Part shown: piece after piece, positions 12,348 through 22,695 of the stretch
How positions within the stretch are numbered: position 1 is the first letter of the stretch
Layout: each line of letters opens with the position of its first letter
Source: Epiperipatus broadwayi
Taxonomy: Eukaryota > Onychophora > Udeonychophora > Euonychophora > Peripatidae
Direction of reading: 5' to 3'
DNA: 64,000 nucleotides
NCBI GenBank assembly: GCA_028023455.1
Contig: JAQFVV010012434.1
Span: 5,798,264-5,862,263 of the forward strand
The notes under the pieces: generated by a model
Database searches by the model: none
Seen by the model: the letters and a program-made list of their open reading frames with translations, nothing else
What the model was told of the DNA's origin: nothing
Program-made: the position numbers and the translations under genes

Positions 12348-15272
12348 TGTAACAGTCAGAATCGTCTATCTCGCTAACACACTGCAGAATTCAAACCCCA
12401 GACATGAAACTGAACATTCTAGGAGGGGTTGCCTTCTAGATATACTAGTAATCTAAAGTCCAAATTTCACAGTGCCATCTATGTGATAATGCATCTGATG
12501 CCACTACTAGTATAACCTTTGACCGGTGCCTGGTAGTCAGGGAGAAATAAAAGACTCTATACTAAAAGAAGCTTGGGTGGCTAATTAACGTCTATGGATT
12601 TACAAAAGACATGCAGAAAATATATATATATAGACCGAGACAGTGATAGGAATCAATAAAATGATATCAAATTTAGTTTTAAATGGTTTCACAAAATTTA
12701 TTTAAATAAATCAATTATTTTATATAGCGCGAAGTTTTATAAACTGTAAATTTATTTAAATAAATCAATTAATTTATATAGTGCGAAGTTTTATAAACTG
12801 TAATAGCTAAACAGCATTAAGCTGTTGCACATGCGCTTTGCAGATTTTAACTATAAATGACTGAATACAAACACTTCAAACACATGATAAAGTCTTTGGG
12901 AAAAGATAGAATAAAATATATAGATAACGCCACTGTCTGCTGATACGAGACAGGGACGCATATTAACTAATTGTTGACATCACATTTCAATAAATGACAA
13001 AAAGGGTTTTAAAGCAAAATGATATATTCTATTCCTTGGGCTAATAGCATTACGATAATGTGCTTGAAGAAATAGGAACATGTGTGAGGTGCTTTGAGTA
13101 ATTATACAAGTTTAAGAAAATATTTGAAAATTAAGTGTTATAAAATATTTATTGATTTCGAGAATAGTACGGATAAAAGCTTACTAAGCAACAAAGTGGG
13201 AATGTGATCAAGGCATTTATTTGATAATAATAATAATAATAAAGTTACATTGGGAGGTCAGTATTGCTGATAATGAATTTATTAAAGTTGGAGGGTGTGA
13301 CACATTTAAGTCACGGATGCTTTGTAAAATAAATCTAAAATAAAAGCAATATTGAATATCTGGAATGATTATGGAGGGCATCTCACCACTAACCCATAGG
13401 AAAGTATTTTTAGGAATAGCCAAAACTTAGCAACTGGGTGATGATTGCATTTAATTCCCAGGTGTGTCATTTGTGGACACACTCTGCCTGGAAACCACAA
13501 GAAGCAAAGAGAACGGACTTGGCCATGTAAAGAATCCTTGGAAAAATAAAACAAAGCAGTCTCAACAATCAATTCATTTACCAACAATACGAGACTACTG
13601 TATATAAAACATACTGAATGGGTTTTACTTGGATTAAGAGAAATGCCCAATCAAATTCCCAGAAATTCATTTAAAAGGGTCCGTACATTCTCGACGTCAA
13701 TGATGAACTTTGTAATTAGAGTAGAACACGGTAATTAAAATAGGAAAATGCATGCTTGCGGGTTTGAAAAGTAAGTATAGATTTATATACGCAATCATGC
13801 ATTAGGAGATACATGTAATCATTGACCTCGCACATACTCTCATAGTAGATTAAAATCAATAACATGTAGATTTTAAACTGTGATTATATTATATATTAAA
13901 GAATAGAATTGCCCTCGAACGAGTGATTTGCAAGATAATAAAATTGGAAATTATTTAGAAATTTAAAATATGCCTTCATAGCGTCATCTTATTTTCAACA
14001 AAGGGATAATTTACTCGGTCAAAGACGATTCTGACACATTATCATAATAAACTAACAGAAAACTTAATAAAAAGAAAATATTAACCCAAGGATAGAGAGC
14101 AAAATATGTTGAGTAGATTTAAACATGTTAAAGAAATACATAATGAAGTTATGTGAAATATAAGAAAATTTAAATAGCTATAGCATGTTAGGAATCACAA
14201 GAGCTCTTGGGTTAATTTAGGGTTACCTCTGGAGAAGCATTTTTAGGCAGATTGATGGTCGGCAGGTTTTTATATAAATTAACAGCAAAATCTGAAAATG
14301 TTTATATTTTTGGCAGCAGCAGCACTTCTGGGGTTCCTTGTGTGATAACTTCCGATGGTCTATGGCAGCATATGGCCATTCTAGAGAGAAATAGCCTTCT
14401 TGCACTCTACTCCGTCATGTCAAGATTTACAAATTACTACAATAATTTTGGTTAGAAACATTAGACCTCAGAATGATTTCTCTTAGAAACATTAGAATGG
14501 AGAACAAAAGAAAACCCTTCTTTTTATAGTAGACTTTAACAATAGAACTGCCCTGAAGCATTACAAAAATATATCGGACTTATCAGCTGTAATTAAATCA
14601 TCCGAACTTCTAAAGGAATTCAACATTAATTTCTTTTGTTAATTTCCCTGTCAACATTCGAATTACAAACTAGATTTAATTAAAAATTCCTTTTACTAAT
14701 TAAAGAAAACCTTAAATGGACATCTGCTGTTTTTAGATAAACTTATATAACATTAACTAATTAAACTATTGTCCCTCATTTATTTTAACAGAAATATTTG
14801 GAATGACTTTTATTAAATTAAATTAAATTATTTTACTTTTCAATTGCAATATTTGAATCCATTTATTAAACGAATATTTACTAAATGAATTTTATTTTAA
14901 ATCAAAAATATATTACAACGGTACTATATTTGTAAATAGATTTAAACAAAATAACTTTATCAATTTATAATTTTGATAGGTTTTAAAATGCATATCATAG
15001 TGTTTGCGCAATTACTACTTATATAACCTACTTTTTAATAAATCAAGATTATGTGAACATATACATAATCCATAATATTTTATTTTATTTGGGAATGAGT
15101 TATATATATAATACGAGCATTGTACTCGTGGTTTAAAATTAGTCGGAATTTTCAGTATATAAGCATATTGCAGACACACTACGATAGATTGGGGTTCAAA
15201 CTAAGGTATGAGGGTAGGAAATAGGTGAGAAAAGGTGAAACGAAGATATGCAAAGCAGACCTTACTGTTTCA
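12348..15272 (-). repeat. 5' LTR of the Ty3/gypsy element (right copy)
   Basis: 2925 bases. It matches 3666-6416 but carries about 200 extra bases at roughly 12704-12911, including a 54-bp tandem duplication. Bounded by TG at 12348 and CA at 15272, then ATAT. As the upstream LTR it should contain the promoter; I could not single out a TATA box in such A+T-rich DNA. Confidence 0.88.
12694..12801. repeat. 54-bp tandem duplication in the 5' LTR
   Basis: Two 54-base units starting AAATTTATTTAAATAAATC at 12694 and 12748, each containing GCGAAGTTTTATAAACTG, with a couple of differences. Absent from the other LTR. Confidence 0.85.
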
Positions 15273-15429
15273 ATATTTGCTATTCAGTATTAGTTAGTGA
15301 ATGAATATCTGCGTTCTCTTAGAGAGTATAACAAATATGGAAAACTGCATGATGAGTAAAGCCTTATCACATGCCTTACTGTAGAAGAGGCTTTTCTCTT
15401 GAAGTTGTTCATTTAAATTGTGTTTTACC

Positions 15430-17290
15430 TAAATATAGCTTTATTATTTAATTAAGCAATATAGTGTTGGAATGCAGTTTGAAAGTTACAATTGCTGTTT
15501 GAAAATTATAATTTACTATTTCTTAATGTGCTTTCTGAACAAGTTATATTTGCCTGTTCAATGCAGTTTATTGAAACTTCTTTGTATTAATAATTTCACC
15601 CTCTGTAGTTAAGTTGCAATCTTTAGTGTCTATATAAATATATTAAACATAACTAAAGGTGGATTTTCATCTTTATTGATTAAAGGAAGTTGCCTTGACA
15701 GTAGATTGAGATTGTTATTGATATCTGTATTGTTTAAGTATTGACTGCTTTCAATGCATTTGCATTTATAAACATTTCTATCCTTGAGCATTATTAGTTT
15801 TATTATTTAAGTAATACATTGTTGGAGAGCAGTTTGAAAGTTATAATTGATTATTTGTAGATCAGAGTAGTTTGTGTTTATCTATTTAATGAGATCTATT
15901 TAAACTTATTTGTATCAATAATTTCATTCTCTGTGGTCAAGTTGCAATTTTTAGTGTCAATATAAACATTGACTGCTTTCAATGAATGTACATTTATAAA
16001 CCTATCTACACTTGAGCATTATTAGTTTTATTATTTAAAAATATGTTGTTGAAATGCAGTTCGAAAGTCATAATTGTCAATTTGTTAGTCTGCTTTCAGA
16101 ACAGGTTATAATTACCTATTTAATGAGATTAAACTTCTTTGTATTAATTGCAATCTTTAGTGTCTTTAAAAACATGGAGGCAATGCCTACCAATGCTTTC
16201 CTATTTTATAAAAGACAAATTGCAAAAATAGATCCAATCCGCATCAACTGCAAGAGACAAGAATAAATATTTCACCACATTATGTTCAACTGTACAGGGC
16301 TGGGAAATATCAGGAAAATTATCTTTGACCACTCAAAAATCGATTACTACAAAATTCTCTCATTAAAAGACTGCCTAAAAACCAGAACAATAGCAGTGAT
16401 TAGACTCTCGATATTCTTAATGTACGCTATTTGGACAGTTAGGTGCATAAAAATTTTCACAATGACTCCTGAATGAGGACACTTATTTCATACAAAAACA
16501 AATCAAAATGAAAAGAGATAAAATCCTCACTTCAAAAGCCTAGTATGAAGACACATGGAACCTATTCACTATACTCCACAATTGCTTAGGACCTAAAGCT
16601 TCAAATTCAACTCATCACATAAGACACTCGAGGAAAATATCAACACAAAAAGCAACAAAACATGCTCAGGATCTTCAATACAGATACATAACCATTGAAA
16701 CAAAAAATCAACTCCTCATTCTAACACCCTACTAATCAACATATAACAATAGTAGCAATAATAAATTTATATTTTAGAAAAAATATAGGTGGATTTCCAC
16801 TTTTATTGTTAAAAGGGTTGCATTTAGAACAGATTGAGATTGTTGATTGTCATTGACATTGGTATTGTTTAAGTGTTGACGGCTTTCAATGAATTTGCAT
16901 TTGTAAACCTTTAAAGCCTTAAGCATTATTAGTCTTATTACTTAAGTAATACATTAATGGAAGTAAAATAATACATTAATGAAATGTAATTTGAAACCTG
17001 TACTTGCAGTTTGAAAATTATAATTGACTATTTGTTAATCTGCTTTCAGAACAGGTTAAATGTACCTGTTTAATGAGATTTATGTAAAATTTTCTGTATC
17101 AATAATTTCAGCCCCTGTGATCAAATTGAAATCTTTAGTGTTCATATAAACATATTAGACCATAACAAAAGGTGGATTTCAACTTTATTGTTAAAAGGTG
17201 ATTGCCTTTACACTTGACAGCAGATTGAGATTGTTGATTGTTATTGATATTGGTATTATAAAACAGTTGACTACTTTCATTGACATTTCA
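15430..17290. repeat. Degenerate tandem array, 200-400-bp units
   Basis: The block 'ATTATTAGT..TATTA..TAAGTAATA', then a GCAGTTTGAAAGT/TATAATTG block, then 'CTTTCAGAACAGGTTA', 'TTTAGTGTC.ATATAA' and 'GATTGAGATTGTT' recurs in the same order. Repeats start at about 15436, 15796, 16023 and 16921, and later blocks recur up to about 17290. Copies differ by deletions and substitutions. The segment 16180-16770 does not belong to the repeat and seems inserted. Confidence 0.7.
16147..16480 (+). pseudogene. Possible LINE ORF2 C-terminal fragment
   Basis: One plus-strand frame reads through 16147-16480 with a single stop at 16264-16266. It includes INCKRQE, stop, IFHHIMFNCTGL and then a helical stretch. 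The spacing Cys...His-His...Cys resembles the zinc-knuckle-like C-terminal region of some LINE ORF2 proteins. It sits in the inserted part of the tandem array. No RT motif accompanies it, so the assignment is tentative; it could be a fortuitous open frame. Confidence 0.3.
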
Positions 17291-17293
17291 CTG

Positions 17294-17374
17294 CAATAAC
17301 AAATAGTTTCCTCAGAAATTTTTTTTCCTCAATGATTTGAGAAAAAAAAGCTCTGAGGAAAGTACTTGTTATTG
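17294..17374. repeat. Perfectly bounded hairpin, about 37-base arms
   Basis: CAATAACAAATAGTTTCCTCAGA on the left pairs with TCTGAGGAAAGTACTTGTTATTG on the right, with T-rich and A-rich inner arms closing a small loop. This could be a tiny foldback MITE or a cruciform-forming sequence. Confidence 0.6.
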
Positions 17375-17488
17375 TATTGAAAGGCCAGCTATTTAGCTAT
17401 TATATTTCTATTACATGTAAATTCCTGAAAATAATATTATGAATTCATCATTTACCAGTCAGAATATTAGAATTAATATATAAATAAA

Positions 17489-17795
17489 ATCAAGTCATAT
17501 ATCACATGACTTATAGCTTGCATTTACAAATATTAAAATAAAGAGTATGCTAATAGCTGAATTAAGAGACATGTAGATGTCTGAAAATTTCAGAGCTTCT
17601 TAAGAGTTAATTATTAGATAAATACATAGCTTGAGTTGGTATTTTGAATCTGATGTTCTAGCTCCTCCCTGAAGAGAGCCATAGCTCAGAACCAGTTTGG
17701 GGATGGGGACAATCCTAGATAAAGATTTCAAATGATTTCTCTTATAGCATTTATCATAAAACAATGAGCCTCTTTAGAGCTATTAGCAGAAAATT
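17489..17795 (+). mobile_element. Foldback family B, partial copy B1
   Basis: Shares with B2 (33732-34316) the outer AAGTCATATATCACATGACTTAT segment, AGAGTATGCTAATAGCT, a central AGACATGTAGATGTCTG palindrome, TTAGATAAAT.CATAGCTTGAGTTGG and the ribozyme-containing arm ending GGGGATGGGGACAATCC. The left arm's ribozyme is missing, so this copy is not a full inverted pair. Confidence 0.75.
17655..17710 (+). ncRNA. Decayed hammerhead ribozyme, copy B1
   Basis: CTGAAGA is followed by a perfect 4-bp stem II, GAGC-CATA-GCTC, but the next residues read AGAACC instead of GAAACC, so the G12/A13 core positions are altered. The cleavage triplet is GTT. Stem II differs from other B copies at two paired positions and still pairs. 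Probably inactive. Confidence 0.6.
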
Positions 17796-17799
17796 ATTT

Positions 17800-18886
17800 T
17801 TCACACATGGACTATTAAATTGATATTGAATTGACACACACTTATACATCTCTTTTTATATAGCACCAAAGATTGTGTTTATGTTTTCTCAATACTATAT
17901 TTAAATTTACTTATGCAAATTTCTTGATTGTTCACATTAGAACTAAAGATATGTGCATGGAAATATTGTATCAAAATTCAGAATTATTACAGATAAATTA
18001 ACAAGTTTATAATAAATACCTGTATAGTTTTCATATCTTTACAATCATATCAATACACATTTAATTTTCATTACATAAATACCTAAATAAATTCGTGTAC
18101 ATCATTAAAGTAAGGAAATTCTTTACAATTTATATAATAAGATAAACGGCACAAATAACTAATGATTATATTAAAAACTTAATACCAGGCTTGTGAATAA
18201 TTAACATTCTATGTATAATTCAGTAAATATATTTCAAAGTAAGAAGTGTGTAAATTTTTAAATATATTTCAAATATTTTCTAACTATTTCAATTTCTATA
18301 AATTGTAGTTGTATAAATGATACATATACCACATAAGAAATTTGAATTTCATTTAAAACTTTCTAAATAATAAATTCAAAACTGCTTTAACTATATTGCA
18401 CACCTGAACATTAGTTCCAATAAGTAACCAACAAATTACTAGGCTTTTCCTTTATCCATTTATTAATATTTAATCTAAAAAATTTATTTCTAAATTTTAT
18501 GGCATTATCAATTGTAATTGCCCTTTAATTTATTCCGTATCCAACCTAAATTCTGTTATAGTAAATAATCTATTCTAATTAAGCAGTATTAATAATCACT
18601 GTAATTTGTTTAACAAGGAGTGATTTCTGGAAGTTAATAATTGATATTTCTTTAAATAAATCATTATTAGAATGAAGTTTATTCCTATGAACTCACTCTC
18701 ATTTTAAATCTTACAATTAAATTTCACTAAATATAACTTAATTTAACATATATAATAATTGTTCCAATAAAAGCATTAAGAAATGAAGTAAATAATGCTA
18801 TAAATGATAATATCTTTAGTAAAAGGAAGTTTTATGCCAATAAACATCACATGATCACCATTTCTTATTCTTACTTATAACTGTTA
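17800..18886. other. A+T-rich spacer
   Basis: No gene, RNA or repeat recognised; long A/T tracts only. Confidence 0.5.
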
Positions 18887-19231
18887 TTAAAGCAGGCAAA
18901 AACTCTCCATACTTATTGCCACTCACTGCAAGCCAGAGTAATCAATGGATGCCAGAAGGCTTGTGCATAAAATCCACATCTAACACCTACTTATCCAATA
19001 TACCCAGACTAGTTTCTGGCTTGTGGCCTTCTTCAGTGAGGAGCCTTGCACTTAGATCTTGCTCAGATCCAAAGTTTCTCATTGACAAAGGCCATAAACC
19101 AGATACTAGTCTGGGGATATTGGATGAGTATGCACTAGATGGGGATTTTATGCACAAGCCTTCTGGCATCCATTGATTGTTCTGGCTTGCACTGAGTGGC
19201 AATAGGTATGAAGAGTTTTTGCCTGTTTTAA
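18887..19231. mobile_element. Foldback family A, copy A1 (near-perfect palindrome)
   Basis: The left arm (18887 to about 19054) and right arm (about 19062-19231) are inverted repeats about 170 bases long with a very short loop. Ends read TTAAAGCAGG...CCTGTTTTAA. Shared family blocks are ACTCTCCATAC, AATCAATGGATGCCAGAAGG, CATCCAATATCCCCAGACTAGT and CAGTGAGGAGCC. The two overlapping ORFs here (18916-19176 plus, 18987-19202 minus) are mirror images of the palindrome, not genes. Each arm carries a hammerhead-like motif. Confidence 0.85.
18993..19050 (-). ncRNA. Hammerhead ribozyme-like motif, copy A1
   Basis: The minus strand reads CTGAAGA, stem II AGGC-CACAA-GCCA (first pair an A-A mismatch, then GGC/GCC), GAAA, a palindromic ACTAGT stem III and a GTC cleavage triplet. 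Stem I pairs TCA with TGG only partly. Core nucleotides are intact except for the stem II closing pair. The mirrored motif in the right arm (about 19068-19125, plus) has lost core residues (TTGACAA, GATA). Confidence 0.6.
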
Positions 19232-21055
19232 GAAGAACAAGTTTATTTAAAATTTAAGTAAAGTTTCAAGAGTCTATAAATCTAAATGAATTTTATAATA
19301 TTAGCAAAAATTCTGGTAGAAAATTCATCAGATTTTCATGGTGCTTTATAGTAGTGGTTTAAATATTCTTTTAATTCAGGAACTGTCATTTACAGCTCTC
19401 ATGTGGACAAAATTTAGAATTTACACTTTTAATGCAGGATTATGTCTTTTTCTAAAATCATTTTTCTCCCTATTGGACTTTCATATAAGAGAAATGATTA
19501 GTTTCCATAAGTTTGGAAAGGTGATTTTGTCATAATCATTTTTTTTCATTAGTTTCATATCAATAGTAATGATTTTTTAAGTTGGCATTCAATTAATTAA
19601 ATGCTACTGAGTCCATTCTTAGTGAAGTTAGTTCTATACCCAAGGCAGATCTGAGTAAACTAACTTTCCATAGAAAAGCTTATCAGCATATTAGAAAGGT
19701 TTTCATTCATTGCATTTGCAGTTTCATTCTGATGACATTGATACTAGCATGAAAAAATAATAAACAAGAATAAGCAAGAAACAAATTGAATTTTTTAGAC
19801 TATTCATATGAAATTTTTATCAAGTGAGATGTTAATTACTCAGAAAAGTCATTATAACAAATTTCCATTTTTGGATTAATCAAAAGTTCATAACAAACAA
19901 ACCATATATATATATTAAAATAAAATTCAAGATCACAAATTAGATAATCAGTTTGATTTATATATTTTTTTTGATAACCAATATCTAAAAGTACAAATTT
20001 TTATTTTAATTATATTATCATAATTAAACTAAATAATTACAGACTTTTTCTTTAAAATACACTTTCTATCTCTCTTAAAAACCTTTCTCTTTCTAATTAC
20101 AGACTTATTATGACCTTAATAAATAATCAGAATGTTAATTATATATATATATGTGTGTGTGTATGAGCACCCATATATGTATATATTGTAACAGTTATGT
20201 TACATGGCATACAATAACATGGTGTACATGCATAAATATAGTTGAAAGAAAAAATAGAAATAAACAAAACAAAAATTTTGTAGATATTTTCTGCATTTTC
20301 CTAGAATAAAATAATCATAGTAAAAGATTAAATAATTTTAAATTTAAAATAAAATTTTATTATAAATTAAACAGTTAAAAAGGTCTAACAAATATTTTTA
20401 TTGAATTCTGATTTTGAAATTAAAAACAAACATTTTTTATGATAAAATGTCTACTGATAATTGTAAAGATTTCTATTATCTATCCTTGAAATCTTTTAAT
20501 TAATGCTTGTATACATTATACAATTATGAAAACCTTGTAGATCATACTTTGATAAAATTCAAAGTTGCTTTCAAAAGGATTAGAGATAAGGAAAACAGTT
20601 TTAATTAATGTATTTTTGTCACCCAATCTAGTTAATATAAAAAAATTGACAAAAAGATAGAGATATATAGTTGGTTGTTTCCAGATGAGAGGGCTGGCAG
20701 TAGTTAGTAATGGCTTGCTGAGAGTTATACAAACAACTACCACAAATTCACTGTAGCTGAAGGCAAGGTAGCTCCAGCAGCAGTCTACTATTTTATTATG
20801 GGGAAGTTTTGATTCACATGAAGTCATTTGTGTTCATTAGCCTGCATAAATGTGGTCTAAAAATGGCTGGTTTGCTTGAAGTCCAAATGAAATGAATTGC
20901 ATGTCATCAGTTACCTGATTATACCTTTCCCAATGATGACAATTCTGGACTATACCTGTCACACCAAAACCAGCTCACAATGAGATTCCACCAGCTTGCT
21001 GAAAAAAGAATTAGTATACAGATAGCTGTTTATCTATATATGCAGAGAAGCACAG
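19232..21055. other. A+T-rich spacer
   Basis: Microsatellite-like (AT)n/(GT)n at about 20138-20180. The frames at 19338-19535 and 20516-20827 show no recognisable domain. A less A+T-rich stretch at 20680-20990 is unassigned. Confidence 0.5.
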
Positions 21056-22695
21056 ATAAGCATATTTATATAAAGTACATATAGCTGGTGAATTATTTTA
21101 GTAATTCCTTAAAATGACATTTAAAAATATAACTTAAAGTGCAAGTAATAATTTTTCTTGGATTAAAAATAAAAAAAGTAAAAGATTAATAAATGATTCA
21201 ATATTCCAAAGAAAGATGTTATAATTAATTAATCTGTGATACTAATATGTATATATAGACCAATATTATTTTAAATTGTTTAGTGAAAAAAACAATAAGT
21301 AAAATCTATGTTTTTATATTTAAAGACATAATTAATTAAGAACAAACTGTGATAATGATACATATATAGAGAATATTATTTTAAATTGTTTATTGAATCT
21401 GGTCACCTCACTTAGAGATAGTATCAAAACAAGATAAATACCAATCATAAGACTATCTTTATTCATTAATTACACATTTTGGACCACCCACTGCAAAATA
21501 ATCTTTAATTTCAGACATATTCAGAAAGATGACTTTATAATTAAAAAACAAATTAAACATCGTGACAAGCTTCTAGCTCCAAATGTTAGATTCTCCAAGA
21601 CATGACATCTTATTATATTAACAGAATGATTGGGATTTCAATATCCCATAGATGAGACTTTTGCTATTTAATCAGTATATAGCAATTTGGATACACTACT
21701 TTGGTGATACTCTGCATGAAATGTCAGTGTCACTGAGATGTTGGTACTTTTCCTTTGGTGAAGCCTAAGGTCACTAATCACCATGTAGCCAAGTGCAGAG
21801 TTTAACAAGACAGTGTAGGTGATTGATCAGTCTACATGCATGGTGGCTGTAGATAATGACAACAGGTAATTTAAAATCCCAATTATTAACATATTTAAAT
21901 TTATTGATTATATGTTATAAATTGTATACTCATTTTACTACTTATAACTAAGTCTTGTATTTTATTATTCCCATTTACACTTTGTAACATTGTACATTCT
22001 TAATAAATTATTGAGATAAAAGCATTTTAAAAGTGAAATAAGTAAAATAATTTTTGCTTCAATTAAGAAAAAAAGAAAGACTAGGTGTCAAGAATTAATT
22101 CATTGACCATCCTATTATTTAAAAAAGAAGAAATCTAAAAACAAATCTTTTTAGGATAACTTGTCAAAAACAAAGAAAAAGAAAACTTTTTATGAAAGAA
22201 TTTAATAACTGATTCAGCATATAAGCATATTTATATCAAGTACAAACAGCTGGTGAGTTATTTTAGTAATTCCCTAAAATGACATTTAAAAATATAACTT
22301 AAGTTGCAAATAATAATTTTGCTTGGATTAAAAATAAAAAAATAATAAAAAAGGGATTAGTAGATGATTCTATATCTAAAGAAAAACATTATAATTAATT
22401 AATCTGTGATACTAATATGTATATATAGAATATTATTTTAAATTGTTTGGTGAAAAAAAATTAAATCTATATTTTGAAATTTAATGACATTATAATTAAT
22501 TAAGAGTGACCTGTGATAGTGATACATATACAGAGAGAATATTATTTTAAATAGTTTATTGAAAAAAAACATTTAAAAAGTGAAATAAGAGTCAAGAATT
22601 AAGTGACCATCCTATTTTTTAAAAAAGAAATCTAAAAACAAATTTTTTTAGGGTACTCTGTCAAAAACAAACAAGAATGGAATAACTGATTCATG
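21056..22695. repeat. Local duplication of two blocks (A-B-A'-B')
   Basis: Block at about 21056-21415 (AGCTGGTGAATTATTTTAG, CTTGGATTAAAAATAAAAAA, TTAATCTGTGATACTAATA) recurs at about 22222-22562. Block at about 22022-22205 (AGTGAAATAAG, GACCATCCTATT, AAATCTAAAAACAAAT, ATAACTGATTCA) recurs at about 22570-22695. Within each first block a shorter motif (TTAATTAA..CTGTGATA...ATATTATTTTAAAT) is itself repeated. Divergence is moderate. The segment 21420-22020 is single copy. Confidence 0.75.

Larger units (their letters stand above)
3666..15272 (-). mobile_element. Decayed Ty3/gypsy LTR retrotransposon with very long LTRs
   Basis: Two direct repeats of about 2.75 and 2.93 kb flank a 5.9-kb internal region whose minus strand carries, in order, gag, aspartic protease, reverse transcriptase (YIDD), RNase H and integrase. 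RNase H before integrase is the Ty3/gypsy order. On the plus strand each repeat begins TGTAACA and ends TGTTTCA, so homology starts and stops exactly at TG...CA; ATAT flanks both outer ends (3662-3665 and 15273-15276) as a possible 4-bp target duplication, which is weak evidence in A+T-rich DNA. Every reading frame is broken and key integrase residues are lost, so it is not autonomous. LTRs above 2.5 kb are long for this group. The two LTRs differ by scattered substitutions and one large indel, so the insertion is not recent. Confidence 0.9.

Noticed and set aside
18916-19202. Two overlapping frames on opposite strands with the same start sequence
   Set aside because: They are mirror images created by the family A palindrome.
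20516-20827. 103-codon minus-strand frame in a less A+T-rich stretch
   Set aside because: No recognisable domain or splice context; cannot support a gene.
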